Assembly: GCA_947044405.1 (NCBI GenBank)
Contig: CAMRHE010000035.1
Coordinates: 5,057,501 to 5,121,500 of the forward strand
Source: Leptodactylus fallax
Taxonomy: Eukaryota; Chordata; Amphibia; Anura; Leptodactylidae
Reading direction: 5' to 3'
Length of the DNA stretch: 64,000 nucleotides
Shown: piece after piece, positions 10,147-21,664 of the stretch
Layout: the number at the start of each line of letters is the position of its first letter
Position numbering within the stretch: the first letter of the stretch is position 1
The notes under the pieces: generated by a model
Database searches by the model: none
Told to the model about the DNA's origin: nothing
What the model saw: only the letters and a program-made list of their open reading frames with translations
Position numbers and translations under genes: made by a program

Positions 10147-12099
10147 CAGCAAGGAGGACCAGAACATCGCAGGGGGTGTGATGCAAAGGCAGAGGTAGGA
10201 GTAGATGTGTCCTTAGTTTAAAATCCATATCCCCAGGCTCTCTGCAGCCAAGAAAATAGCTATTTATTAACGTGATTTGCAGCAAATTAATTCAAATGGA
10301 ATAGTTTTGAGAAATTCGCTCATCTCTAATGGCGTCCAAAAACCAACAATCTAAATCTGTGCTCCCTCACATCTGCGCCCTGGTGTGTACCCAAACAACA
10401 GTTTATGTCCACATGTATGACACTATTGTACCCAGGATAAAGTACTTAACAATGCCATATGTGGATTTAAACTGCTGTTTGGGCACAGCCTGGCACAGAA
10501 GGGAAGAAGTGCTATTTTGGTTTTTGGAGCACAGATTGGTTTTCGGACATCATGCCACTTTTGCAGAGCCCCTGAATTACCAGTAAAGTGGAACCTGGAG
10601 ACTTGTGACCCCATTTTGGAAACTACACCCTTCAAGGGATTTATCAAGTGGTGTAGTGAGCATTAGTATCCCAGACGTGAATGCACAGCGAATGGCGAAA
10701 AGGGAATATGTAAGTTGTGCAGAGTACACACAGAACACAATTCTCTATTATTTCCCCAGTAGTTTCTATGATTGGGGAGTCACTCTGGGGGTCACTTCTG
10801 GTTTCTTTTCATTTGTAAGCTCTAAATCTGGTTTGTACCCTGATATACTGTATGTTCGCACATCTTATACATTCCTTTCCTGCCACAGTCAGTTGTGTCC
10901 TAAAGATATGGCGATTTTTGGTTTTCTTGTCATAACATTGTATAAGCTATAATTTTTTAAATTTTTTCTTGTGATGTAGCCATATAAGGGCTTGTTTTTT
11001 TGTGGGATGAGATGCATTTTGTAATGGCACCATTTTGGGTGTCTATAACTTATTAACAAAATTTTTATTATCTCTTTCTGGGTGGATTAAAGAAAATCAA
11101 TTCTGGCATTGCTTTTTAACATTTTAAAATTTTACCCTTCTTCATACAACATAAGCAACATGTTACTTTTATTCTATGGATTGGTACGATTACGGCAATA
11201 ACTAATTTATATAGTTTTTTTATGCGTTACTAATTTTGCAGAATAAAAATCCATTTGGGGAAAAAAAGCAATTATTTTTGCATCTTCATCTTCTGAGAGG
11301 CATAACATTTTTATTTTTATTTTGATTGAGCTATTTGAGGGCTTATTTTTTGTGGGAAAAGCTGTACTTTTATTGGTACAATTTTGGGCTATATAGGATT
11401 TTTTTTTATCACATTTTATTCCTGAGGCGAGCTGGCAAAAAAGTGTAACTTCTGGCATCTTTTTTTTTCATTTTTTTTTCCTGATGTTTACCATTTGGGT
11501 TTGCTAGTGGTTTAGTTTTTATTGTACAGTTTGTTACGGATGAAGCGATGCCAAATATATAGTGTTCTATACTGTATTTTGTGGTATTATACTGTATAAG
11601 GGAAAAAGGGGCATTTTACTGTTTTTTTATTTTTTTTTTTATATGTGTAAATATTTTTTTTTATTTTTTTTTTTACATATTTTACTTTTCCCAATAGGGT
11701 GCATAAACCAGCGATCTTCCAATTGCTGGTTCAGTGTTATACACTCCAATACAGAAGAATTGAAGTGTATAATGACACATACATAGGCTGACAGGTGTGA
11801 TGAATTGATCCTGACACAGGATCAGAAGACTGCATAAGATGATTGCAGACCCCAGGACACAGAACAGGCCCCAGGCTGCCGAATAAGGATCACGGTCCCT
11901 CCAGAGACGGAGTGGAGGGCCGTTGAAGTACTGGGTTGCTCGGAAAACCCCTTAGATGCTACGGTCATGATTGACTATATCATCTAAGTGGTTAACACCT
12001 GCAATCGGAGCTTAGCTCCGGCCGCGGGTATTACAACGTGGGTGTCAGCTGTTGTTTACAGCTGACACCTGCTCTCGAAAATTAGCTGTGACATTACCA

Positions 12100-12160
12100 T
12101 GACATAATAGTACGTCATGACGCAGGAAGGTACACCTTCCCATGACGTACTATTATGTCA
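12100..12160. repeat. Perfect 20-bp inverted repeat with inner stem
   Basis: TGACATAATAGTACGTCATG (12100-12119) pairs exactly with 12141-12160, and an inner GGAAGGT/ACCTTCC stem adds 7 bp. It lies near the end of an old repeat (TTAAGGGGTTAA at 12168-12179) and resembles terminal hairpins of TTAA-ended amphibian MITEs. Confidence 0.8.
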
Positions 12161-12184
12161 TTTTGTGTTAAGGGGTTAATGACT

Positions 12185-13340
12185 ATTTAATAGCACATAA
12201 TGTGACATATTGGCTACTGAAAAAACAATTTATATTTGCATACCATAATGTCATTTAAAAATTAAATTTATTTTTGCATATATCTTCTTTAAATACTTAT
12301 TTATAACTGGTTGATGCGACACCATGGTTACCAATGCAGCATCCCAGAGGGCTACTGCTTTTATGTGTTTGTCTTGTGTGCCTCTGGGTTTTATGTTTGT
12401 AAGTTCTGTTCTGTGGTAAGTGTTAAATGTAACTTGTTGTGCAGCTTTCCCCTTGGCATTTCCCTATTCAGTGTTCAAACCCAGACTTGGTTCAGCCCTG
12501 GCCTATCACAGGCCACTGGGTGGGGTTGTAAGGAGATATTATCTCTCCGGCGATGGTTGGAAGTTAGTTCAGTGTATGCAGCAAACCAGACTAGGTGTGC
12601 AGAGCTGACCCGCCACCAGACTCTGGACTGAGGGCCAACCAGCGCTTCTACAGCACCAGGAGGGACATTATCAGCCCTAGGCTCACCTGAAGACAGCCCA
12701 GAGCAAGGGAGTAAAGTTTTGCAAGTGGCTGATTCATTCGGTGCCGTGCCAGGAGGAGCAGGAGAGGACCCTGACAGGAGAGTCATACTCGGGCCTAGTC
12801 TACAGGTAACCAGATCCCTGTCAGGACTCCCTGTAACTCCATCCCCAGTGTATCTAGCGGGGAGAGGCACAGAGGAGAAGTAGAGGAAATCATCCTGTGG
12901 AGCCTATACCACTTTTGGGCGCCCTCCTAGAACCAAGGCCGGGGGTTGGATACTGCAGGTCTATTATCCCCATCTGGAAGTTGCTGTTAACCCTTTGTTC
13001 CAGTTGCCTTAATAAACGGCTGTTTGGTTTACCTGCATTGCTGAATCCTGAGTCGTGGCTGCTTTACCATCAGGGCTCTTTCGACCAACACCACACCGGC
13101 TCAGGTAGGAGAGGTTCCCTCTTCAACTGGAAGTGCCCCGGGGGAAAGAACTACTACCACCACTATCCGGTAGTTCTGCAGGACCGCCCTTGACTTTGTC
13201 CGGCCTAGGAGTGGGACTGGAGCTGTTTGGGAGCGTGCTCGCCCTGCTAGGTGGCACAGCATCTGCCACTACTACTCCCATCCTCCGGTCTCATCCGACT
13301 GGGTTGCAGCACCAAGTACAGATAAACCTGTGTATAGTAG
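12185..13340. other. Unassigned, GC-richer stretch with AATAAA; possible LTR-like sequence
   Basis: The composition is clearly richer in G+C than the neighbouring DNA. A TTAATAAACGG sequence (about 13010) could be a polyadenylation signal, and short open frames with many Gly/Pro codons occur. LTRs of frog retrotransposons look like this, but I could not define TG...CA ends or a target duplication. Confidence 0.3.
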
Positions 13341-14730
13341 TTTGAGATGAGCAAACCAATGAATTTTCAAAAAGTTTTTTGTGATTCATCTTGGGCAAAC
13401 TAAAATGGCCACCGCCACATATTGCACAAAGTAGAAAAAACGGAGGAGGAGCATCACACGGTCTCTGTGGCCTAGGTGGGCTTCTGATATCACCTGAAAG
13501 TCTCTCAGCCAATCATGAGTTGTGAGTCGGGAGGTTACAGTTCTAATGTCATAGTCTGCATATGGGATACTGGGCAGGACGAAGAAAAGTCATTCTGTGA
13601 CAGACAGCCTACGGCAGAGACATGTTATCGGTCGCTGCATGATCCAAAGCAATTGTTGCTACATTTCTATTGGATAAACAGCAGAATTATAGGGAAGGAG
13701 GAATAGTCTGGAGCATAGATTAGCTAGATTTAATCAAATTTAACTGCACTGTAATCTAACGGTCCACAGAGTGTATTACATTGTCTTTACTGATGGACTC
13801 AGTCCTTTCAGTGCCACATCTTATTTTGTTAGGGTTTTTTTTGAACTACAGAAAAACTGCAAATTATTTATCACTGCAAAAATCCAAGCTAACTCACACA
13901 ATATGTTCTAGTCTAATACTTACTGATCAGATCACCCTTTCGGTGCCAAATCTGATGTCTTCGCTAAATTTCTTGAAATAAAGTTTGCTAAAAAAAAATA
14001 GAAATACACAGTGTCAGAATTGTTACCAATCACTATGATATGATATGATATAAACAGTGCAGTAATATGACTGGGCAGGGGACAGGCTAAAGGAGGGGGA
14101 GGAGGAAACATCACGCCATCCACAACTGCAAGTACTAACAATAAGAAAAGATGTTGTGAGTGTGAGTCAGGCTTCTCTGCATTCCTTTACCTCCCCTTTT
14201 GTTGTAACATATAACTTACTGTAGGGCTTTTCTGGACAGTCAGCCATGTTTTATTCATCTTCACTGACACAGATCCCTAGTAGTGTTGTGGAACATGCTG
14301 AGAAAGATATTTCTCCTAGTCCAAGTCTTCCTTCTATTTTTGAAGAGTTGAACTAAAATGGTCAGCATTTTCTGGAAGTTTAAGAGGGAGAGGTGGAAGA
14401 GGAAAACATGACTGTTGATGATGGAGGTAGTAGCAGTAGGCGGTGTGGTACTTGTAGTCATGATGATAGGGGGAAATTTAGAGGTGGAATTTACGAGGGT
14501 GTGCAAGAATCCCATGGCCATGATGAGTCAGAAAAAAGTGGAGAAATCGATGACTTTGCCAATGATAATTGTTTTGTGTATAGGACTTTCCAACTGGGTC
14601 AGGATGAAAAGTAGACATCAGAGGAAGAGGTGGTGGTTTGATGATAGTAAATATTGTAGCCAATGTTCAGCCCATATATATCCAAAAAGCCTGCCTACGG
14701 CAGACCTAGGATAAACTTAGGCTGGGGTGG

Positions 14731-15702
14731 TGTAAGAGACAGCCAATGTTGTCCTAAGCTTCATTTGTCTGTATAAACTGTTAATGTTGAATGTATTTCT
14801 GTGATTCTGTTCCTTTAAGACAGCAGCCATTGTAATTGTGACATGATGCTGGAGTGAGACCCCCCCCCTTTTATGTCAGCCTGCCTGTTCTGCAGACAGA
14901 ATGTGAGCAGAGCAGCAGGAAGTGACGAGACAGAGAGCAGCAGCCATCTTGGCAAGTGTTGTATTGAACAGGTGTGGAGATTTTTCTGTACAGCTAAGCT
15001 GTATCTTGGTCCAGAGACAAACAGAGTGTAAAGAGACAACAGGACTAGTGAGTCCATGTGAAAGGAACTGTGCTCAGTGGCTGATCAGTGAGACTGACAT
15101 TGTGACTGTGTATATGGATACCACAGATAGAGACTCGCAGTGCTGTTGATGTACTGGACAGCACCTGCTAAACCCCGGCTTACAACCCAGCTCAGTGTAT
15201 GGATTCGGCAGGACTGTCAGTGTGCTGAGTGGAATCTGCTGTTGGATTACATTGCATTCATTGGGTTTCCCTGTTAAAGAGGACTTCATTTCTCCCAAGA
15301 TCCTGATAACAGTGAGGAGAGGACGCTTCACTATAAAAGAAAGGAACGACTTTGGGCCCCACCGCGCGCTTCTACGGACTGTAAGCGGTCCACCTGGACC
15401 ACTGGGGAAAAGGGGGTGCACCCAAATGTGATGTCAGGGTCAGTTAGGGATAGTTTTGAGTATATTGTTCATTCAGTGTCCATACTGCAGAAGTGGACAG
15501 AGTAAAAGTAGAAACCATTACAGAATTTGCCTTGAAATTGTTCATGCTATATTGCATATTTTGCTTGTCTTTATCCCTGTCATTTTACCTTCAAATAGCC
15601 TTTATTAACTTATAGTAAATATATATTCTTTTCTTGAACTACCGCGTGTGCGTTCATTTCTGGTTGCGGAGTCCAAACCACCTGCCTTGCTCTCGGTTCA
15701 CA
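14731..15702 (+). mobile_element. Putative solo LTR (972 bp)
   Basis: The segment starts TGTAAGAGAC and ends TCTCGGTTCACA, fitting 5'-TG...CA-3' LTR ends. The tetramer GTGG lies directly on each side (14727-14730 and 15703-15706), consistent with a 4-bp TSD. A CTATAAAAG sequence at about 15330 could be the core promoter. No primer-binding site or internal gene is attached, so LTR-LTR recombination to a solo LTR is inferred. A 4-bp duplication is weak alone, so the ends remain provisional. Confidence 0.5.
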
Positions 15703-15833
15703 GTGGTGCCACTGGTGGCAGTGGCAGACACATTTCCAGTGCTACTGGTGTTGGCAGGAACAAAATATCAATAACAACAAAAAAAAGACAAATAAAAAAA
15801 CAACTCCCTTTTTTTAAAAATTTTTTTATAATA

Positions 15834-15861
15834 TAAAAAAAAAAAAAAATTACAATATTCC

Positions 15862-15912
<51 letters not shown>

Positions 15913-15936
15913 ATATTTCCTTTCTTTTTCTCTCCT

Positions 15937-15969
<33 letters not shown>

Positions 15970-16055
15970 CTCTTTTTTTTTTTTCCCCCCCCCCCCCCAC
16001 CCCCTTTTCTTCTTTTTTTTTTTTTCCTTTTTTTTTTTTTTTTTAAAAAAAAAAA
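15834..16055. repeat. Long T-rich (A/C/T) low-complexity tract
   Basis: About 220 bases consist almost wholly of T-runs with short A- and C-runs, including a C-run of more than ten at about 15985. The minus-strand open frame here is nearly all Lys/Gly and is not a gene. The exact length is doubtful, since such tracts are prone to sequencing and assembly error. Confidence 0.85.
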
Positions 16056-16354
16056 AATCATTTGTAATTTTGCTTTTCTCGCAATAGACTCAAAGTGCAG
16101 TCTGGTTATTAACTAAACGGTACTTTTCAGTATTCCATGTATAGTGAGGGTATTATTTGCCCTCATATGCCAAACTGAATATATACATTTTAAATCTTGA
16201 TTTAAACCTTTGACAACATAAAGTATAAGTATTTGCAATGGAACTTGGTATATCAGGTTAGTATTCGCTCCATGTACTACAATTAATATAACTGCCTGTC
16301 TGAACACTTGTTAAAATCCAAATATTTATTATTAATAAGTTAAAAGAGTGATCT

Positions 16355-16610
16355 ATCTAAGGGCCGGTTCACATCTGCGTTTTGGATTCTGTTCGGGGAG
16401 TCTTCTTGGGGACCCCCCGAACGGAATCTATACACATAGAAAAGCAGTTTACCTAAGGAACTATAATGGGGTCCGTGTGGTTTCCGCTCGGCTTCTGCAT
16501 GAAACATGGGGAGAGAAAAGTGGTGCAAGCAGCATTTTCCTCTTCGCATGTTTCTGCAGTGTTTCCTAGGGATAGTGGTGATGAATGTACAAGTTGCCAT
16601 TTTTCCATTA
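16355..16610. repeat. MITE-like repeat with GTTCACATCTGCG motif
   Basis: GGGCCGGTTCACATCTGCG begins the block. GATTCTGTTCGGGG and CCCCGAACGGAATC form an inverted repeat around 16385-16430. This motif set is familiar from frog non-autonomous DNA elements; the right terminus was not identified. Confidence 0.45.
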
Positions 16611-18166
16611 GGCAATGATCTCTAACCATGAGAACTTCAGTTTTTGTCCGGGTTCAGCTTTAGCCAGCTGGCATTCATCCATTCTTGTAGTTCAGCTAGA
16701 ATTTATGGCTGGAGATGGGTCATTGACTCTGGACTTTAAGGATATGCACAGCAATGATAGGCCAAGCCATGACTCTGGATTAATTTGCCTAATGGAAGCA
16801 TGTAAATCCCAACCAGCATCAGGGATAACACCAAGCCCTGTGGAAATCCATATTTTTTGAGGGGACTGGTAATGATGATAATGAGGTGCCTACAGATACT
16901 CTTTGTGGTCTGTAAGCCAGGATGGAACTAAACCACTGAAGAACTGTGCCATCAAGGCACATTTTTATATAAAACCATTGCCTTTTCCAATATAACTGCC
17001 ATGTTTGTATACAAAAACCACAGGTAACTACCTAAATATTAAAATGTGTAAAACCAAGTGGTAGCACAGTGTATGGTTAAACTAGCAGCTTGTTTCCACT
17101 GCTTACCATCTGTTTTCCCATAGACATACATGTCATTTTCACTTTGACATAAGTTCAGCTGTGTTTACCTTAAAGAGATAAAAATGGGTTACGTAGAGTG
17201 CTAGGAGCCCTGACAGTGTCATACACTATGTTTTAAGTCAATTTCAATTCTGGTTTGTGACAAACTTATTTGACCGAAAATGAATCTTTGGACTGAACTG
17301 CTTGAAATGAAATGAATCTTCAGAGGTTCACCCATCTCTAACAGTCACTATGGAGTCACTATGCTCTGCTGTACAGGCTCAGTTGGGCAAGATATGCATG
17401 GAAATATTTTCCTCAATAAGCTATGTAATGCTTTTAGGAAGAATATATCCTTACATCTGAAGTCTGATGCAGCATACCAGAAGTGTCTTTGTATACAATT
17501 TGTTCACAATACAACAAAAACCCTCCACAGTATATGTCTTCGTATAAAATTTTAAGTACAGTATATGAACATATGGAGATACAGTCTCAGAATTCTTTGA
17601 AAACATGAGTCATACTACAGTCAAATGCATGCATGAGCCTTTACAGTGTAAATATATCTGCATAATACAGGTTGTATAAAGCAGCTTATAATTTGCCTTT
17701 AGAGGTTGTCAGTAGAGATGAGTGAATCGATTCTGCAGAAGTGGAATTCGATCCAAATTTCAGGAAATCTTCGATTCGCCACGATTGCGGATTTCCTCAT
17801 GCTTCAATGCATCGAATCTCAATTTTTTATAAAATGGCCACCGCACATGTTAGGACAAGGGGGAAGGGACTCTGGGAGCGCGGGATCACCCACAATGCTA
17901 AGCATGCAACTAATCAGCAGCCAGCAGGACCTGTGATGTCACAACCCTATAAAAACCCTCGGCCATTTTAGGTACAGTCATTCCATATCGCTCTTACTGT
18001 AGGGACAGATGTCGGCAGGAGCTAGGGAAAGACTTAGAAAACATATAGAAGTTCAGGGAAAGAGTCTGAGCCTTAGAACTGTAGGGAAAGCATAGGGAGG
18101 AATTGAGAAAAGAATTTGGGGTGGTTGCAGGCTCATTTACAGCAAGAATTTGCAGCATAATTCACA

Positions 18167-18731
18167 TTGCAGCAAAAAAAAGTGAAATATCATACACTAA
18201 TATCTGCACGTATCTGTAAAAAAGCCTTTTTAAAAGCTTTTATTATAAGGGGCTTATTCACTGTTCTTCCAAGACATAACATTATTCAGTACTATTGTGC
18301 CAAAGCCATATCTGCACATATCTGTAAAAAGAGCCTTTTTAAAGGCGTTTATTATAAAGGGCTTATTCACTGTTCTTCCAAGGCATAACATTATTCAGCA
18401 CTATTGTGCCAAAGAAAACTGAATTATCATCCAATAATATCTGTACTTATCTGTAATAAACGTCTTTAACGTGGGGAAAGACATAACAACCATATTCGCC
18501 ATTTTGTTACCAGTATAAAGTTGCAGGCTATTTTTCAATACAATATTGTTAATAATAATTCAATAACTCTTAGCGGTTATCACTTATTTAAAGGTGTTTA
18601 TTAGTGTCAAAACACATAAAAAGGATCATATCCGCCATTTTGTTACCAGTATAAAGTTGCAGGCCATTTTTCAATACAGTATTGTCAATAATAATTCAAT
18701 AATTCAATAATTCTTAGCGGTTATCACTTAT
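18167..18731. repeat. Subterminal tandem repeats of the large hAT (continued at 21669-21880)
   Basis: Two related arrays are present. Units with TATCTG(C/T)AC, CCTTTTTAAA and ACTGTTCTTCCAA recur at 18201 and 18308 (107-base spacing). Units with CGCCATTTTGTTACCAGTAT and AAGTTGCAGGC recur at about 18500 and 18635, then beyond the piggyBac at about 21711. An inverted copy of the second unit sits in the right arm at about 28021-28140. hAT transposases often bind repeated subterminal motifs; that role here is inference. Confidence 0.75.
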
Positions 18732-19092
18732 TTAACACTAGAAGTCCCAGAAATTTCGAGCTCCCCCTTGAAGTCCTGAAAGAGGGTCAAATGACCCTTA
18801 GTCCAAACAGACAATTCTGATGGCTCCAATTAGCATCCTTTCATTTGTAATTGTGGCCATTGTCTGAGGAATCTGCAGGGGGCAATTGTGTTTATCCACC
18901 TCAGGTCTTGTAAGAGAGTGTAAACAAAAGAATGTAAGCTGCTCCTGAGTGTGTCTGCCCACCCTCCAGCTGCATTGTTGTGCTGGGAATATGCATAAGG
19001 TTGCTAACACCTTAGCAAATTTGCATGCAGCCTTTTGTGCTGTGGGGGATAAATAGGTGACTGCTTCACCTATTTTGTTCACAAGAAACAAA

Positions 19093-20829
19093 ATGCAGAG
19101 AAGGCACACCATTCAACAGGCATTGGAACTGATCCTGAGCAACACCAACCCTTCTGACTCAGATGGAGAAGTCATAGTCCTTCAACTGGATTCGGACTCT
19201 GAGCTGTCTTCAGGTTAGATTTTTCAAATTACCGATTTTTATTTCCTGACTATCTTTTTTATTTAGAACCAAAACAAAATGTTAATTTGAAATTATTTAT
19301 CTTGCAGATGAGGAGACTCCTCCTCTACCAAAAAAGAGAGCTCGGTTGGCGAGTGAGCCGACAGAGACTGCAAAAGATGGCACAGTGTGGCGTGAAGTAG
19401 AAGTGGGGAAACATCTCAATTTCACCCCAATAGAACCGTACCCTACAGATGGAGAGCCAAGTGCTAAGGCCAGACGAAGTGTCTGGAGTCGCCTTCAGAG
19501 CTTCCTCTGTTTTATCACTCTTGACATGCTTCGTAGCATTCAAGAATGGACTACTCAACATGCACGTCACACGGAGCAGGTGGATTGGTTCATGGGTCTC
19601 CCGGAACTAATGGCATTTATTTCAGTCATTATCTTGCGGGGGGTGACCAAGGTTCCATCACTACGTGACAGCTGGTCAGCAAGCAAACCCAAGGATTATT
19701 GCAATTATGATCCGAAACCGCTTCCAAGACATCATGCTACACCTACGCTTTGATGACATGTTCACACGCAGTGAGCGAGTGGAGACCGATAAGTTTGCTG
19801 CAATCTCCGATGTGCGGAGATCGTTTGTCACCAACTGCATCGCATCCTACAACCCTGGTCGACACATCACTATTGATGAACACCTTTTCCCGTCAAAGAC
19901 TCGCTGCTGTTTTCTGCAATACATTGCAACAAAACCAGACAAGTTTGGCATCAAGTTTTGGGTGGCTTGCGACTTGAAATCAAAGTACATCTGTAATGTC
20001 CTCCCATATCTTGGCAAGGACCCCAGTCGTCCCAGCGGGGAGAGACTGTCCGAAACTGTAGTGATGAGGCTGATGGAACCATTCATGGATAAGGGCAGAA
20101 CTGTAACCACGGACAATTTCTTTACATCATTGTCACTTGCACAACGACTGCTTAGCCGGAAAACCACTATCCTTGGCACAGTCAACAAGAGTCACCGGGA
20201 AATTCCTCAATCCTCTAGACAGATGGACCGCACTGAATTCACCACTCAGGTGTTTTCAACCACTGGTGCCACACTGACAGTGTATGCACCCAAACGAAAG
20301 AAGGCCGTCTACATTCTCAGCAGCATGCACAGCGTGGTTGAGACTGAGGATACCAACAAAAGGAAGCCAAACACGGTCACACAATACAACCACACAAAGT
20401 GCGGTGTGGATGTAATGGACCAAATGGTGCAGGAGTACAGCGTGCGTGCAGGAACACGGAGATGGCCAGTCGCCGTGTTCTACAACATGATTGACATGGC
20501 AGCACTGAATGCTCATGTTCTTTATCAGGCATGCACTGGGGTGCAGGAGAGACGGGTGGACTTCCTGGTTGAGCTTGCAAAAAAAATTAGGTGACTCTCA
20601 TGTGACTGAAAAGAAGGCACGCAAGGAGAAACTCCTTCGGCAACAACCTTCCACACCCAGCCCTGGCAAAAGGGCGAAGTGTCAGGTCAACCATCGATGC
20701 ATGAACAATTGTGCAACTGAGAGATGTGTTAACTGCTACAAATACACGTGTGGCAAATGTACCAGGGACATACCCAGGCAGTGCCAGGTATGTTCCGACA
20801 GTGCAGACAGACTGCTGAGTGACTGCTGA
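19093..20829 (+). pseudogene. piggyBac transposase, one intron, two frameshifts
   Basis: The probable start ATG (19093, MQRRHTIQQ) opens an acidic exon 1 ending ...SELSS at 19213. A GTTAGA donor and a TTTATCTTGCAG acceptor (ending 19308) imply a ~95-bp intron. Exon 2 holds the DDE-type domain with ITIDEHL, VTTDNFFTS and CGVDVMDQM, matching the three catalytic Asp regions of piggyBac. The end is a Cys-rich zinc-binding tail (CVNCYKYTCGKC, CQVC). Two lesions break the frame: a 4-bp AGCA duplication (19678-19685) and an A8 run (20579-20586) with one A too many. Otherwise it reads through, so inactivation looks recent. Splicing is inferred from consensus sites only. Confidence 0.88.
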
Positions 20830-21664
20830 AATGCTAGTCACACAAGAAGGACATGCCACTCACACACACACACACGCAGCCCCCCACAGCAGCCTATTGT
20901 AAATATGTGTGGAATTGTTTTATTCCTTGTATTTTTTTTATTATTTTCATAACAAAAATAAAAAGCATGGAAACAAATAACAGTTGTTCTTTTGTATATT
21001 TACATTTTTGTATATTTAGATTCAAGTCAATGGGTGCAGAAAAAAAAATCGCAAAAAAATCGCAGCTACTTGCGATATTTTTGCGATCTGTCCCATTGGT
21101 CATATAGATCATTCCTCTGGGATTTTTTCGCACGAAAAAAATCGCACAAAAAAAAAAAAAATCGCTGGAAAATCGCACCTATGAAAAAAATCGCACGAAA
21201 AAAAAATCTCAGGTGTGCTTGGTGCCATTAAAATACATTGGCAAATCGCAGATGCGATTTTCGCGCAATTTTTTTTTTCGCTAGTGTGCTTGAGGCCTTA
21301 GACAAATGCTTCTGGTCATTACTCACAGCTGTACCTTGCTCTAAAATTTCTAATTCTATTTAAAATATATAAAAAATGATTAATTGTTTCAGTGCTTTTT
21401 TGCTCAAATAAAACTAAACTAAATACAATATGTATAGTCTTTATATTATCAAATACAATAAACTGAATAGAACTAACTAGAAACTAAATGGCTAAACTCA
21501 ATGGAAAACAACAACCTCCTGTGGTGTGACAGTAATGGCCTTAATTACTTAAGAACAAAAGACGGTGATTATAGGTTGTTTGCTTAAATCCTTCAGGTCA
21601 TTCGACCCGTCTCTGGGTTCCAAAGGTAGAAATGTTAAATGACCCCTCTCTGGGACTTCTAGTG
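20830..21664. other. piggyBac 3' UTR and right arm with ATCGCA-rich insertion
   Basis: After the stop come a short CA repeat (about 20860-20877), a TTATTTTCATAACAAAAATAAA stretch split around an AATAAA at about 20956 (possible polyadenylation signal), and at about 21020-21300 a block of repeated AAAAAATCGCA/TGCGAT motifs ending CTAGTGTGCTTGAGGCCTTA. That block resembles an independent A-rich amphibian MITE inside the piggyBac arm. Confidence 0.45.

Larger units (their letters stand above)
6778..10328. mobile_element. hAT MITE with TAGAGATGAGC ends, carrying a second nested hAT
   Basis: The left end TAGAGATGAGCAAAT (6778) and right end ATTCGCTCATCTCTA (ending 10328) are inverted terminal repeats. 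Flanking octamers ATGGCATC (6770-6777) and ATGGCGTC (10329-10336) form an 8-bp TSD with one mismatch, the hAT signature. Without the nested element (6968-9927) and its duplicated target, the MITE is about 580 bp with no transposase. The same termini bound the large element at 17713-28896, which holds hAT transposase remnants; that element is a plausible autonomous relative. Confidence 0.85.
6500..12180. repeat. Old amphibian repeat (includes R1), split by the hAT nest at 6778-10328
   Basis: Outside the hAT nest, 6540-6777 and 10329-12180 form one older repeat. A block with AAACTGCTGTTTG, CAGAAGGGAA and TTTTGGAG occurs both at about 6575-6660 and at about 10465-10545, so the element had internal repeated blocks. 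10960-11560 is the R1 motif series, and 12100-12160 is a hairpin near a final TTAAGGGGTTAA. The bases flanking the nest join through the hAT target duplication. No ORF of note is present. Confidence 0.5.
13344..17338. mobile_element. Possible decayed hAT with GAGATGAGC-like ends
   Basis: TGAGATGAGCAAACC at 13344 and GGTTCACCCATCTCTA ending near 17338 resemble opposed TAGAGATGAGC-type termini. The flanking octamers (TAGTAGTT and ACAGTCAC) do not match, so these may instead be ends of two separate degraded copies. The interval contains a solo LTR, a long T-rich tract and a MITE; the remainder is unassigned AT-rich DNA. Confidence 0.3.
18736..21664 (+). mobile_element. piggyBac element with TTAA target duplication
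   Basis: The ends CACTAGAAGTCCCAGA (18736) and TCTGGGACTTCTAGTG (ending 21664) are perfect 16-bp inverted repeats. TTAA lies on both sides (18732-18735 and 21665-21668), the defining piggyBac target duplication. Subterminal GGGTCAAATGACCC (about 18785) and TCATTCGACCC/AAATGACCCCTC (about 21600-21645) add inner repeats. The element split an array of hAT subterminal repeats. It carries one transposase gene in plus orientation. 2,929 bp is close to full length for the superfamily. Confidence 0.95.

Noticed and set aside
9745..10285. Overlapping 158- and 159-codon frames on opposite strands with 16-residue repeats
   Set aside because: Produced by a 48-bp tandem repeat inside a hAT MITE and spanning the hAT junction at 9927; not a gene.
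12311..13345. Host gene exons in the GC-richer segment
   Set aside because: Several overlapping frames but none longer than 131 codons, no recognised domain, and an LTR-like character with AATAAA is at least as likely.
14393..14714. Overlapping 73- to 99-codon frames near a GATGATG-rich stretch
   Set aside because: Three overlapping frames on both strands arise from a trinucleotide-like biased sequence; no domain is visible.
15768..16061. 97-codon minus-strand frame of Lys and Gly
   Set aside because: Translation of a T/C homopolymer tract.
13344..17338. A certain hAT insertion with TAGAGATGAGC-type ends
   Set aside because: The termini are diverged and the flanking octamers do not match, so it was kept only as a low-confidence candidate.
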